Source: Mesorhizobium sp. M9A.F.Ca.ET.002.03.1.2 (lineage in GTDB: Bacteria > Pseudomonadota > Alphaproteobacteria > Rhizobiales > Rhizobiaceae). From it: a DNA stretch of 64,000 nt. Position 1 is the stretch's first letter; every line of letters starts with the position of its first letter. This document shows, one piece after another, positions 46,629 to 54,575 of the stretch. Position numbers and translations under genes: made by a program. Location of the stretch: contig NZ_CP034443.1 of assembly GCF_003952365.1 (NCBI RefSeq), forward strand, positions 4,457,001 to 4,521,000, read 5' to 3'. Below the pieces are notes generated by a model. The model searched no databases. It was not told the DNA's origin and saw only the letters and a list, made by a program, of their open reading frames with translations.

Positions 46629-47029
46629 CTCTGGACCGCTGCACTCCTCGGCCTCTGTAACGGCATGGATCCTAGGGTCTGCGCTCCGCTTCGCGTTCGC
46701 TCCGCCCTAGGATGACGAAGGCATGGTGGCTTGAGGCCAATCGCGGATGTTGGCAGTTGCGTCGTCGCGTAGCGGAGGCGGTCGACGGCAATTTGCAGAC
46801 CTTCGAGATTGGCTGAAACCTCTTTCCCTTCGTCATCCTAGGGCGGAGCAGGAGCGAAGCGACGTCGCGGAGACCCGAGGATCCATGCCGTTACCTTCGA
46901 GCGCTGCTGCTTTGAATAGGTTGCGGCAAGCGGACGCGATTGCCGTGGTAGCCGGATAGATAGCGCCTCCCGCGAAAGCCAAACCTGCCGGACGCATCCG
47001 TCCGGCAATATCCACTCAGACGTGACTGG
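46629..47029. other. repeat-rich intergenic gap
   Basis: About 400 bp holding two inverted copies of the 62-bp repeat (46661-46720 and 46828-46890) around a 107-bp centre. No gene was found. It matches the arrangement of the copies at 15823-16008, so the pair may represent a mobile miniature element rather than two chance insertions. Confidence 0.6.
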
Positions 47030-47470
47030 TTACCAACTTCCGGTATTCGCCATCGAGGCCCAGGGCTCGGCCTTGGCCTTGGCCGGGCCTTTTTGCAACA
47101 ACTCGATCGAGATGCCGTCCGGCGACCTGACGAAGGCCATGTTGCCGTCGCGCGGCGGCCGATTGATGGTGACGCCCTTGTCCATCAATTGCTGGCAGGT
47201 GGCGTAGATGTCGTCGACCTCATAGGCGAGATGGCCGAAATTGCGGCCGCCCTTGTAGTCTTCCGGGTCCCAATTGTAGGTGAGCTCGATCAGCGGCGCC
47301 TTGTCGGCGATGCCGCTTTGCTCGTCTTCGGAAGCGGCGAGGAAGATCAGCGTGTAGCGCCCCTGTTCGTTTTCGTGGCGGCGCACTTCCTTGAGGCCAA
47401 GCTTGTTGCAGTAGAAATCGAGCGATGCATCGATGTCGGCGACGCGGACCATGGTGTGCAGGTAGCGCAT
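47030..47470 (-). CDS. gloA: lactoylglutathione lyase (glyoxalase I)
   Basis: 146 residues from ATG 47470 (GAGGAA upstream; a long N-terminal extension rejected). The metal ligands of glyoxalase I are His5, Glu62, His80 and Glu123 ([33 protein letters not shown]). It detoxifies methylglyoxal as the glutathione hemithioacetal, giving S-lactoylglutathione in the cytoplasm. The region upstream (47471-47690) is shared with the divergent cold-shock gene. Confidence 0.93.
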   Translation of the reverse strand: MRYLHTMVRVADIDASLDFYCNKLGLKEVRRHENEQGRYTLIFLAASEDEQSGIADKAPLIELTYNWDPEDYKGGRNFGHLAYEVDDIYATCQQLMDKGVTINRPPRDGNMAFVRSPDGISIELLQKGPAKAKAEPWASMANTGSW

Positions 47471-47690
47471 AGGATTTTCCTCGAAATGTTGCATTGCGGC
47501 GGAACATAGGGGCCACTCGGCCAAAGGGCAATTACCGTTAACCGGTCGCGTCGGCAAAACGACAAATCCGGTATTCCTGCAATGAACCGTGAAAAAAGGC
47601 ACGTCAGGTCTTGCACACCTGGGAAGCCGCAGTGTTAATCTGACGTCAAGAATCAGTTGCGGTATTCTTGAAAAAAAGGGGGGCGTTCTT

Positions 47691-48287
47691 ATGGGGGAAA
47701 AGGCCTCTTTCATGGGGCGGGACGGAACCGGTAACGACGTCTTGCAAAGGAACGAGAACGGCGACGCCGCCGATCTTGTCGAGATTGCGGGCGCGATCAA
47801 ATGGTTCGACGTGGCCAAGGGCTACGGTTTCATTCTTCCCGATGACGGCTCTTCCGGCGATATCCTCCTCCATGTGACGTGCCTTCGAAAGGACGGTTTC
47901 CAGACTGCCTTGGAAGGTGCTCGCGTCGTCTGCCTCGTCAAGCATGGTGAGCGTGGATTGCAGGCGTTCCGTGTGCTCTCCATGGATGTCACCACGGCGG
48001 TCCATCCCGCGGAAATGCAGGATCAGCGCACCCACGTCTCGGTGACGGCGGAAAGCGGCCTTGAGCGTGCGCTGGTGAAATGGTTCAACCGCACCAAGGG
48101 GTTCGGTTTCCTGACCCGGGGCGAGGGCACCGAGGACATTTTCGTCCATATGGAGACGCTGCGCCGCTACGGCATCACCGAGCTCAGGCCGGGTCAGGTC
48201 GTGCTGGTCCGCTTCGGGCGCGGCGATAAAGGCCTTATGGCTGCCGAAATTCACCCGGATGTGGGTACCTTGCCGGTCTCGCACTAA
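47691..48287 (+). CDS. double cold-shock-domain protein
   Basis: 198 residues from ATG 47691 (in-frame GTG 47589 and ATG 47712 are alternatives). Two cold-shock domains at about residues 32-100 and 125-195: [17 protein letters not shown], then DILLHV and, in the second, [18 protein letters not shown] with DIFVHM. RNP1 and RNP2 motifs are intact in both, so it should bind single-stranded RNA or DNA as a chaperone. The 5' region contains the repeated CGGTATTC element and a TGACGTCA palindrome at about 47640. Confidence 0.9.
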   Translation: MGEKASFMGRDGTGNDVLQRNENGDAADLVEIAGAIKWFDVAKGYGFILPDDGSSGDILLHVTCLRKDGFQTALEGARVVCLVKHGERGLQAFRVLSMDVTTAVHPAEMQDQRTHVSVTAESGLERALVKWFNRTKGFGFLTRGEGTEDIFVHMETLRRYGITELRPGQVVLVRFGRGDKGLMAAEIHPDVGTLPVSH

Positions 48288-48330
48288 GGCCCCATCCCGA
48301 TCGAGTCGGGACGGGACATCGTGCTTTTGC

Positions 48331-48382
48331 TTGACCATGATCTTTCCGCAAACCGGGTTCCACTTTTCGGGATCATGGTCTA
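48331..48382. repeat. ACCATGATC..GATCATGGT palindromic repeat, copy A
   Basis: Dyad ends CATGATC and GATCATG enclose TTTCCGCAAACCGGG and TTTTCGGG. A second member is at 53763-53815. Placed between the cold-shock and DUF192 genes. Confidence 0.65.
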
Positions 48383-48408
48383 GGACGATTTCCGGTCGAG
48401 GATTTTGA

Positions 48409-48921
48409 ATGACTCACAGGAACTGGCTGACAACGGGCGTGGTCTGCGCCGCGATCGCTTTTGTCGTTGCCGCAGGCGCTTTCTTCCACTCGCAGCAACC
48501 GGCTTCGGCGGACAGCCGGGCGATGATGCTTGCCGTCGATCCGCAGCCGCTGGTCGCGGTGACGAAATCCGGTGAGCGCTCGTTTTCCATCGAAATCGCC
48601 GACACCTCCGCCGAGCGCGCGGCCGGCCTGATGTTTCGCGAGCAGATGGCCGACGATCATGGCATGTTGTTCGTGTTCGAGGAGGTTCGGGATGTGGGCT
48701 TCTGGATGAAGAACACGCCGATGCCGCTCGACCTGATCTTTGTCGGTCAGGACGGCAAGATACGGGCAATCAAGCAAGGCGAGCCGCAATCCGAGGCGGT
48801 GATCTCGCCCGGCGAGCCGGTTCGCTTCGTGCTCGAGCTCAAGGCGGGCACCGCCGCCAAGGGCGGCATAGAGGACGGCGACCTGCTGCGTCACCCGGCA
48901 ATCGGCACGGCGCACAACTGA
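48409..48921 (+). CDS. DUF192 exported protein
   Basis: 170 residues with an N-terminal hydrophobic anchor or signal (residues 8-30, GVVCAAIAFVVAAGAFF). The mature domain is DUF192: FSIEIADTSAERAAGLMFRE, FWMKNTPMPLDLIFV, then GIEDGDLLRH. Probably periplasmic or membrane-tethered, of unknown function. GAGG precedes the ATG. The following hydrolase gene starts 20 bp after it, so cotranscription is likely. Confidence 0.87.
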   Translation: MTHRNWLTTGVVCAAIAFVVAAGAFFHSQQPASADSRAMMLAVDPQPLVAVTKSGERSFSIEIADTSAERAAGLMFREQMADDHGMLFVFEEVRDVGFWMKNTPMPLDLIFVGQDGKIRAIKQGEPQSEAVISPGEPVRFVLELKAGTAAKGGIEDGDLLRHPAIGTAHN

Positions 48922-48941
48922 ACGCGCAGGATCCGTCGCAG

Positions 48942-49709
48942 ATGCAGTTTTTCTCCCATGACGGTTTTGACCTTGCCTTCCTCGATCGCCAGCCGGCATC
49001 GGGGCAAGGCGATCCGGTGCTCATGATCCATGGCTTTGCTTCGACCCATTACGTCAACTGGGTGTCGCCCGGCTGGTTCAAGACGCTGAACGATGCCGGC
49101 TATCGCGCCATCGCCTTCGACAATCGCGGCCATGGCGCCTCGTCGAAGAGCTATGAAGAGGCCGATTATACGCCGGACCGGATGGCGTCCGACGCTGCCG
49201 CCCTGCTCGACCATCTCGGCATCGAACGCGCCCATGTCATGGGCTATTCGATGGGCGCACGGGTGTCGGCGTTCCTGGCGCTTTCCGACCCGGACAAGGT
49301 GGCTACACTGGTGTTCGGAGGCCTTGGCATCGGCCTGGTCGATGGCGTCGGCGACTGGGATCCGATCGCTGGTGCGCTGCTGGCCGAGGATCCGAGCGCA
49401 ATCAGTCACGCCCGTGGCCGGTCGTTTCGCGCCTTCGCTGACCAGACCCGAAGCGACCGGCGAGCGCTCGCCGTCTGCATCGTCGGTTCCCGGGCGTCAA
49501 TGAGCGAGGGCGAAGTCGCGCGCATTGGCCAGCCGACATTGATTGCCGTCGGCACTAAGGACGACATCGGCGGTTCGCCCGAAGAACTGGCCGCCTTGAT
49601 GCCGAACGCCAAGGCTTTTCACATCGAGGGCCGCGACCATATGCTGGCCGTCGGCGATAAGACCTTCAAGCAGCGGGTGTTGGAGTTTTACGCCGAAAAC
49701 CCGCTCTGA
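48942..49709 (+). CDS. alpha/beta hydrolase
   Basis: 255 residues, cytoplasmic (no signal). MIHGFASTHYVNW oxyanion region, FDNRGHGAS, nucleophile Ser in MGYSMGARVS, Asp in VGTKDDIGG and His in GRDHMLAVG. The family includes esterases, dienelactonases and epoxide hydrolases; no specific reaction is inferable. It follows the DUF192 gene by 20 bp. Confidence 0.87.
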   Translation: MQFFSHDGFDLAFLDRQPASGQGDPVLMIHGFASTHYVNWVSPGWFKTLNDAGYRAIAFDNRGHGASSKSYEEADYTPDRMASDAAALLDHLGIERAHVMGYSMGARVSAFLALSDPDKVATLVFGGLGIGLVDGVGDWDPIAGALLAEDPSAISHARGRSFRAFADQTRSDRRALAVCIVGSRASMSEGEVARIGQPTLIAVGTKDDIGGSPEELAALMPNAKAFHIEGRDHMLAVGDKTFKQRVLEFYAENPL

Positions 49710-49787
49710 CGGGTAGCCGCCCGCGCATGATCCGGCGCTGGCCTAGCCAGGCGGCAAGCCTCAGCCTCAAACCTTGCGCGAGTTGCC

Positions 49788-50288
49788 ATGGTCGACCTTC
49801 TCGTCACCTATCTGGAGATGACTGAGCCGCCGTCCAGCGACGCTTTTTCCGCCCCGGTATCGCACGCGACGGTGGCGCGCGAAACACTTGGTATCGCCGA
49901 TTACATCAGCCTGTACCGCGCCGTTGGCGACTCTGTGCAATGGGACCAGCGTCTGCGAATGTCTTCAAGCGACCTTGAAGACCTTCTCGCCAGCCCGTCG
50001 ACGCATATTCACGTCCTGCGCGTCGACGGCGAGGCCGCCGGCCTGTGCGAATTCACAAGCGTTGGCCAGCCGATCGTCGAATTGACCCATTTTGGGCTCA
50101 TTCCCGCTTTCCAGGGTCGCAAGCTTGGGCCCTACCTGCTTGACCAATCGCTACGCGCCGTCTGGTCGCATAGGCCCGAAAAACTCTGGCTGCACACCGA
50201 CACCCACGATCATCCCAGCGCGCAATCCGTCTACAGGCGTGCCGGCTTCAAGGCCTATGCGCAATGCATGGAGACTTTTCCGGATTAG
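49788..50288 (+). CDS. GNAT family N-acetyltransferase
   Basis: 166 residues. The acetyl-CoA-binding segment is GLIPAFQGRKLGPYLLD (R/QxxGxG/A type), and the ending SAQSVYRRAGFKAYAQC is typical of GNAT enzymes. The beta strand ending IVELTHFG carries the expected backbone contacts. Substrate unknown. Its stop overlaps the stop of the convergent HD-domain gene by 4 bp. Confidence 0.83.
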   Translation: MVDLLVTYLEMTEPPSSDAFSAPVSHATVARETLGIADYISLYRAVGDSVQWDQRLRMSSSDLEDLLASPSTHIHVLRVDGEAAGLCEFTSVGQPIVELTHFGLIPAFQGRKLGPYLLDQSLRAVWSHRPEKLWLHTDTHDHPSAQSVYRRAGFKAYAQCMETFPD

Positions 50289-50890
50289 GAGTCCAGCCCG
50301 AGCGCCTTGAGCGACCGCGCCACGTTTTGCCTGGCCTGCGGTTCGAACCGCTGCTGGAATTCCTCGGTGTGGAAGATATGCGGGCGGGCGAGGAAACTCT
50401 TCAGAACAGCACCGCGGCCGGCACGCCACATCGGCTCCTCCACCCAGTCATATTCGCGGCGAACCGCCTGTTCATAGGCGTCGAAGGCATCCGGCGCCGC
50501 ACCCAGGATCGCCAGGTCCATATCGAGGAACAGGGCTGCGTCGCGGATGGCATTCCCGTCGCCAAATTGCGGTAACTCATGCGTCGCGGTGGCAATAATC
50601 ATCGCCGTGATGCGGCCGAGGCGCTGCGCATCGGTGCGCCCAGTGAGCTTGTTCTCGGCAAGGGCGGCGCTCTTGGCCTCGTTGTCCTTGGCCCGGCTGT
50701 CATAGATGGCGTCGTGGAACCAGATCGCCGCCTCGACCGCCTCGGGATCGTGCAGGGATGCCCGATAGCCGTCGGCCAGCGCCAGCATCGCCTCGATATG
50801 GGCGAGGTCGTGATAGTGGCGACCTTCGGCCCGATAGAGCGCGGAGAGCTCGCGTTTCAGCGGCTCATTGATCAAGGGTTCGTTTTCCAT
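50285..50890 (-). CDS. HD-superfamily metal-dependent phosphohydrolase
   Basis: 201 residues. HD-type metal ligands occur as YHDLAHIEAML (H, HD-like), WFHDAIYD (His-Asp) and a final aspartate in FLDMDLAILG. This small predicted HD phosphohydrolase family is common in proteobacteria; substrate unknown. It shares a 4-bp convergent overlap with the GNAT gene, and a palindromic repeat lies 85 bp upstream of its start. Confidence 0.85.
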   Translation of the reverse strand: MENEPLINEPLKRELSALYRAEGRHYHDLAHIEAMLALADGYRASLHDPEAVEAAIWFHDAIYDSRAKDNEAKSAALAENKLTGRTDAQRLGRITAMIIATATHELPQFGDGNAIRDAALFLDMDLAILGAAPDAFDAYEQAVRREYDWVEEPMWRAGRGAVLKSFLARPHIFHTEEFQQRFEPQARQNVARSLKALGLDS

Positions 50891-50974
50891 GGCCGCTTGA
50901 TTTTCCGTGAACCAAATCCATTTGAAGCAGCACTAAGGAAAATTGAGTTCAACCGTGCTATGATCTGGCTTATA

Positions 50975-51024
50975 GAGCATGTCGCCCAAAAGTGCGCAGC
51001 GGTTTTGGAACAACGACATGCTCA
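50975..51024. repeat. GCATGTCG..CGACATGC palindromic repeat, copy B
   Basis: AGAGCATGTCGCCCAAAAGT then GCGCAGCGGTTTTGGA and CGACATGCT, the same core as 29198-29246. It lies between the HD gene and cysE and its inverted ends again pair as GCATGTCG with CGACATGC. Confidence 0.72.
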
Positions 51025-51079
51025 TGCGCACTATGCGGCCGGAGAATAGCCGGAGGCACCAGATGGCCGGAGACCACTG

Positions 51080-51928
51080 ATGAACAGCGTTACGATTGCC
51101 CGCCCCGCGATGGTGAAGCCGATCGACCCGATCTGGCGCTCGATCCGCGACGAGGCGATGGAGGCGGTCAACCGCGATCCGCTGCTGGCGGCGTTCCTCT
51201 ATGCGACCATCCTCAACCAGGAAAGCCTGGAGGAAGCGGTCATCCATCGCCTGGCCGAGCGGCTCGACCATCAGGACATCGGTTCCGATCTCATCCGCCA
51301 GACCTTCAAGGCGATGGCAGCCGACGACAAGGACTGGGCGGCAACGGTTCGCGTCGACATCCAGGCCTATTACGACCGCGATCCGGCGTGCGACCGCTTC
51401 ATCATGCCGGTGCTCTATTTCAAGGGCTTTCATGCCATCCAGACACACCGGCTGGCGCATTGGCTGTGGAACCAGGGCCGCCAGGATTTCGCGCTCTACC
51501 TGCAGAGCCGGTCGTCCTCGGTGTTCCAGACCGACATCAACCCGGCCGCCCGCATCGGCAAGGGCATCTTCCTCGACCATGCCACCGGCCTCGTCGTCGG
51601 CCAGACGGCGGTGATCGAGGACGACGTGTCGATCCTGCACGGCGTGACGCTGGGCGGCACCGGCAAGGCCGGCGGCGATCGCCATCCCAAGATCCGCTAC
51701 GGCGTGCTGATCGGCGCCGGCGCCAAGATCCTCGGCAACATCGAAGTCGGCCATTGCTCGAAGATTGCGGCAGGCTCGGTGGTGCTGTCGCCGGTGCCGC
51801 ACAACAAGACGGTTGCCGGCGTGCCGGCCCGCGTCGTCGGCGAGACCGGCTGCGACCAACCTTCGCGGCAGATGGACCAGCTTTTGCCGTCGCAGACGAT
51901 GGACCACGTCGTCAGCTTCGATATTTGA
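51080..51928 (+). CDS. cysE: serine O-acetyltransferase
   Basis: 282 residues, with GGAG 8 bp before the ATG. An N-terminal helical domain (IWRSIRDEAMEAVNRDPLLA) leads to the left-handed beta-helix built from hexapeptide repeats (RIGKGIFLDHATGLVVGQTA, VIEDDVSILHGVTLGGTGK). The catalytic His is in FLDHATG with the partner Asp upstream. It makes O-acetylserine, the precursor of cysteine, in the cytoplasm. Stand-alone here, so cotranscription with other sulfur genes is not seen. Confidence 0.94.
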   Translation: MNSVTIARPAMVKPIDPIWRSIRDEAMEAVNRDPLLAAFLYATILNQESLEEAVIHRLAERLDHQDIGSDLIRQTFKAMAADDKDWAATVRVDIQAYYDRDPACDRFIMPVLYFKGFHAIQTHRLAHWLWNQGRQDFALYLQSRSSSVFQTDINPAARIGKGIFLDHATGLVVGQTAVIEDDVSILHGVTLGGTGKAGGDRHPKIRYGVLIGAGAKILGNIEVGHCSKIAAGSVVLSPVPHNKTVAGVPARVVGETGCDQPSRQMDQLLPSQTMDHVVSFDI

Positions 51929-51974
51929 TTTTCAAGGCGCTCGGGCGTAACCGCCGGCATATGAGAACTGCCCT

Positions 51975-52060
51975 CTCATCCGGCCCTTCGGGCCACCTTC
52001 TCCCCGCCGGGGAGAAGAGAGAAGCGTCAGCGCTGGCTCCTCTCCCCTCGGGGAGAGGTT
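51975..52060. repeat. G/C-run palindromic repeats after cysE
   Basis: GGCCCTTCGGGCC, then CTTCTCCCCGCCGGGGAGAAG and CTCTCCCCTCGGGGAGAG, three hairpins in a row, of the same composition as the other intergenic repeats. They lie in a 296-bp gap before the DUF3126 gene and may terminate cysE transcription. Confidence 0.6.
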
Positions 52061-52224
52061 GGATTGCCCCGAATTGCCCTTTGCAATTCGGTTGGCAATC
52101 CGGGTGAGGGGGCACTTACCCATATACGATTGCCCCGGTTCTCTCGCCGGCTTGCCTTTACATCGCCATTGTCGACGTGCCAGAAGCGCGCTCAAACGAG
52201 CAAGACCGACGATCGGAGAAGACT

Positions 52225-52428
52225 TTGAAGCCTGACGAAATCAGAAAGCTGGACGCCTATTTCAAGCGCGTCTTCCAGAACCCCAAGCTTGAAGTGAAGG
52301 CACGGCCGCGCAAGGACGATTCGGCCGAGGTCTATGTCGGCGACGAATTCCTCGGCATCGTCTTCAAGGACGAGGACGACGGCGACTATAATTTCTCGAT
52401 GGCGATCCTCGACATCGACCTGGCCTGA
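52225..52428 (+). CDS. DUF3126 small protein
   Basis: 67 residues from TTG 52225, with GGAG 6 bp upstream, giving the family's usual MKPDEIRKLDAYFKRVF opening with Leu-encoding TTG as start. KDDSAEVYVGDEFLGIVF and the acidic ending DDGDYNFSMAILDIDL are typical of DUF3126, an alphaproteobacterial family of unknown function often near yajC or cysE. Cotranscription with cysE is possible. Confidence 0.8.
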   Translation: MKPDEIRKLDAYFKRVFQNPKLEVKARPRKDDSAEVYVGDEFLGIVFKDEDDGDYNFSMAILDIDLA

Positions 52429-52802
52429 GCCGGATTCGCGGGGACGGCGCCCTGTTAGCAAGGTGCAATCGGCATTTTCGGCAGACAGTCCGGAGCGGTC
52501 ATGTATCCGGCCTTTGATGCGGTCGAGATGGTGACCGCTGGTCCGCAGGGGTTACGCGGATCGGGTTCCAATCATCCCAGCGCGCTTTGTAGCGCAATGA
52601 CGAAACGGAGTGTCCCGACCCAGGTCCAGACCATTTTGCCGTGCTGCCTCCTGCTCCTTACGCTATGAAGGGCCTCGATTGCGGTTATGCCGCAGCCGGT
52701 GCCCTGAGCGACGACCACGGTTCCGCCAATCGCCAAGGCATGCGGTCCGTCAATGCAAGCGCATCCGACCGACCTGTCAAAATTCTGCGCCGAGGAACTA
52801 AA
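52429..52802. other. intergenic region, no gene recognised
   Basis: About 370 bp with no frame I can support. A 55-residue open frame starts at ATG 52501 but has no ribosome site and an unlikely composition. The strands differ in no clear way and no terminator stands out. Confidence 0.4.
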
Positions 52803-53678
52803 TTAATCCTTGAGCGATTTGCCGAGACGGCCTGCCAGATCCTGGGTGAACTGCCAGGCGACGCGGCCCGAACGGCTGCCGCGTGTCGTCGCCCATTCCA
52901 GCGCCTCGGCCCGCAGCGTCTCGGCATCGACGGCAAGGCCGTGATGGCGGACATAGCCGTCGATCATGTCGAGATACTCGTCCTGCGAGCATTTGTGAAA
53001 GCCGAGCCAGAGGCCGAAACGGTCGGACAGCGAAACCTTTTCCTCGACCGCCTCTGACGGGTTGATTGCGGTCGAGCGCTCATTGTCGATCATGTCGCGC
53101 GGCAGCAGGTGGCGCCGGTTCGACGTGGCGTAGAAGATCACATTGGCCGGGCGGCCTTCGACGCCGCCTTCGAGTGCCGCCTTCAGCGACTTGTAGGACG
53201 TGTCGTCGTGGTCGAAGGAAAGGTCGTCGCAAAACAGGATGAAGCGGCAAGGCGCCGCCTTCAGCAGCGCCATCAGCTTCGGCAGCGTGTCGATGTCCTC
53301 GCGGTGGATCTCGATGAGCTTGAGCGGCACGTCCAGTTTCGCCGAGGCATTGATGGCGGCATGCGCCGCCTTGACCAGCGAGGATTTTCCCATGCCGCGT
53401 GCGCCCCATAACAGCACGTTGTTGGCTGCGTAACCGCAGGCGAAGCGCTCGGTGTTGTCGACCAATATGTCGCGGACGCGGTCGACGCCGCGGATCAGGC
53501 CGATGTCGACGCGGTTGACCTTGCGTACCGGCTCCAGATAGCCGGGATCGGCCTGCCAGACGAAGCAGTCGGCCTCGCCGAGGTCGGTTTCCGGCGCCGG
53601 CGGCGGGGCGAGGCGGGCGACCGCCTCGATCAGGCGGTCGAGCTTCTTGTTCAGGGCTTCGATGGTGCTGTCGCTCAT
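52803..53678 (-). CDS. DUF815 AAA-type ATPase
   Basis: 291 residues. Walker A GARGMGKSS at about residues 92-100, Walker B with LFCDDLSFDHDD, sensor region VIFYATSNRRHLLP and the GRVAWQFTQDL ending are typical of DUF815 AAA proteins of unknown role. No partner gene is adjacent. The ATG is preceded by AT-rich sequence with a weak Shine-Dalgarno. Function remains unassigned. Confidence 0.88.
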   Translation of the reverse strand: MSDSTIEALNKKLDRLIEAVARLAPPPAPETDLGEADCFVWQADPGYLEPVRKVNRVDIGLIRGVDRVRDILVDNTERFACGYAANNVLLWGARGMGKSSLVKAAHAAINASAKLDVPLKLIEIHREDIDTLPKLMALLKAAPCRFILFCDDLSFDHDDTSYKSLKAALEGGVEGRPANVIFYATSNRRHLLPRDMIDNERSTAINPSEAVEEKVSLSDRFGLWLGFHKCSQDEYLDMIDGYVRHHGLAVDAETLRAEALEWATTRGSRSGRVAWQFTQDLAGRLGKSLKD

Positions 53679-53762
53679 TTTATCTTTTTGTTTTGCATTC
53701 GGGAGGGCATGAGGGGGAACCTGTTTGGTTCCGGCGATTTCGCAACCGGTTCCAACCTTTTG

Positions 53763-53815
53763 TTAGAGCGTGATCTTTTCCGAAACCGGGCCTCGTTTTT
53801 CGGGATCATGCTCTA
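53763..53815. repeat. AGAGCGTGATC..GATCATGCTCT palindromic repeat, copy B
   Basis: Dyad ends TTAGAGC and GCTCTAA enclose a core like that at 48331-48382 (CCGAAACCGGG, TTTTTCGGGATCATG). It lies between the DUF815 gene and yajC. Confidence 0.65.
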
Positions 53816-53966
53816 ACACGGCTCAACCAGCCGGAAAAGCAGCTGAAATGCCTGGCCGCAGTTGCATTGGCAACGTTACCGACTATATTCCGGCCAAATT
53901 TCACGGGGCCGCCAAATTTCCCAAGGACGGTTTGGCGGCTGTTTTTCAAAATTCAGGAGTACCTCG

Positions 53967-54305
53967 ATGTTCGTGACCCCGGCATATGCCCAAGGCGTCG
54001 GCACCTCTCCGGATATGTTCATCAGCATTTTGCCGTTTGTCCTGATTTTCGTGATCATGTATTTTCTGATCATCCGTCCGCAGCGCACGCAGTTGAAGAA
54101 GCGCGGCGAGATGCTGGCGGCGGTCCGCCGCGGCGACACTGTCATCACGGGCGGCGGTTTCGTCGGCAAGGTGACCAAGGTGATCGACGACAATGAGCTC
54201 GAGATCGATCTCGGCGGTGGCACCAAGGTAACGGCGCTGCGCTCGACGATCGCCGATGTGCGCGTCAAGGGCGAGCCGGTGGCGAACCAGAACGCCAAGA
54301 AATAG
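53967..54305 (+). CDS. yajC: Sec translocon accessory protein YajC
   Basis: 112 residues from ATG 53967, with CAGGAGT upstream. One membrane helix (about residues 17-38, ISILPFVLIFVIMYFLI) followed by the RPQRTQLKKRGEML basic segment and a small C-terminal domain. It assists SecDF in the inner membrane. A partial duplicate of its 3' end follows at 54428-54523, and secDF starts at 54576. Confidence 0.93.
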   Translation: MFVTPAYAQGVGTSPDMFISILPFVLIFVIMYFLIIRPQRTQLKKRGEMLAAVRRGDTVITGGGFVGKVTKVIDDNELEIDLGGGTKVTALRSTIADVRVKGEPVANQNAKK

Positions 54306-54427
54306 CCGAGATTTTTCAGGCCGAGCGATTCGCGGATACCGCCTGACGGACGACTCCATACAAGCTTTATACTTCGCCATTGAGCGCGCTGGCCCCTTGC
54401 CGGCAAGATTGACAATAGTCGAAGAAA

Positions 54428-54523
54428 GCCCGATGGCAGCACCGAAGTGACTGCCTTGCGCTCGACAGTCGCCAATGTGCGGACCAAAGGTAAGCCGGTG
54501 GCGAACCACAACGCCAAGAAATA
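54428..54523 (+). pseudogene. duplicated 3' end of yajC
   Basis: Encodes DGSTEVTALRSTVANVRTKG then KPVANHNAKK and TAA, matching the last 30 residues of YajC (GGGTKVTALRSTIADVRVKG, EPVANQNAKK) with eight substitutions. The flanking GCC-TGACGGACGAC sequence is also repeated after both copies (54341 and 54558). It lacks any start and lies between yajC and secDF, so it is probably a broken tandem duplicate. A retained coding frame with conservative changes is notable. Confidence 0.72.
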
Positions 54524-54575
54524 ACCCGATTCCAGGCGGAACGATCCGCCAGAACGCCCTGACGGACGACGCCCT

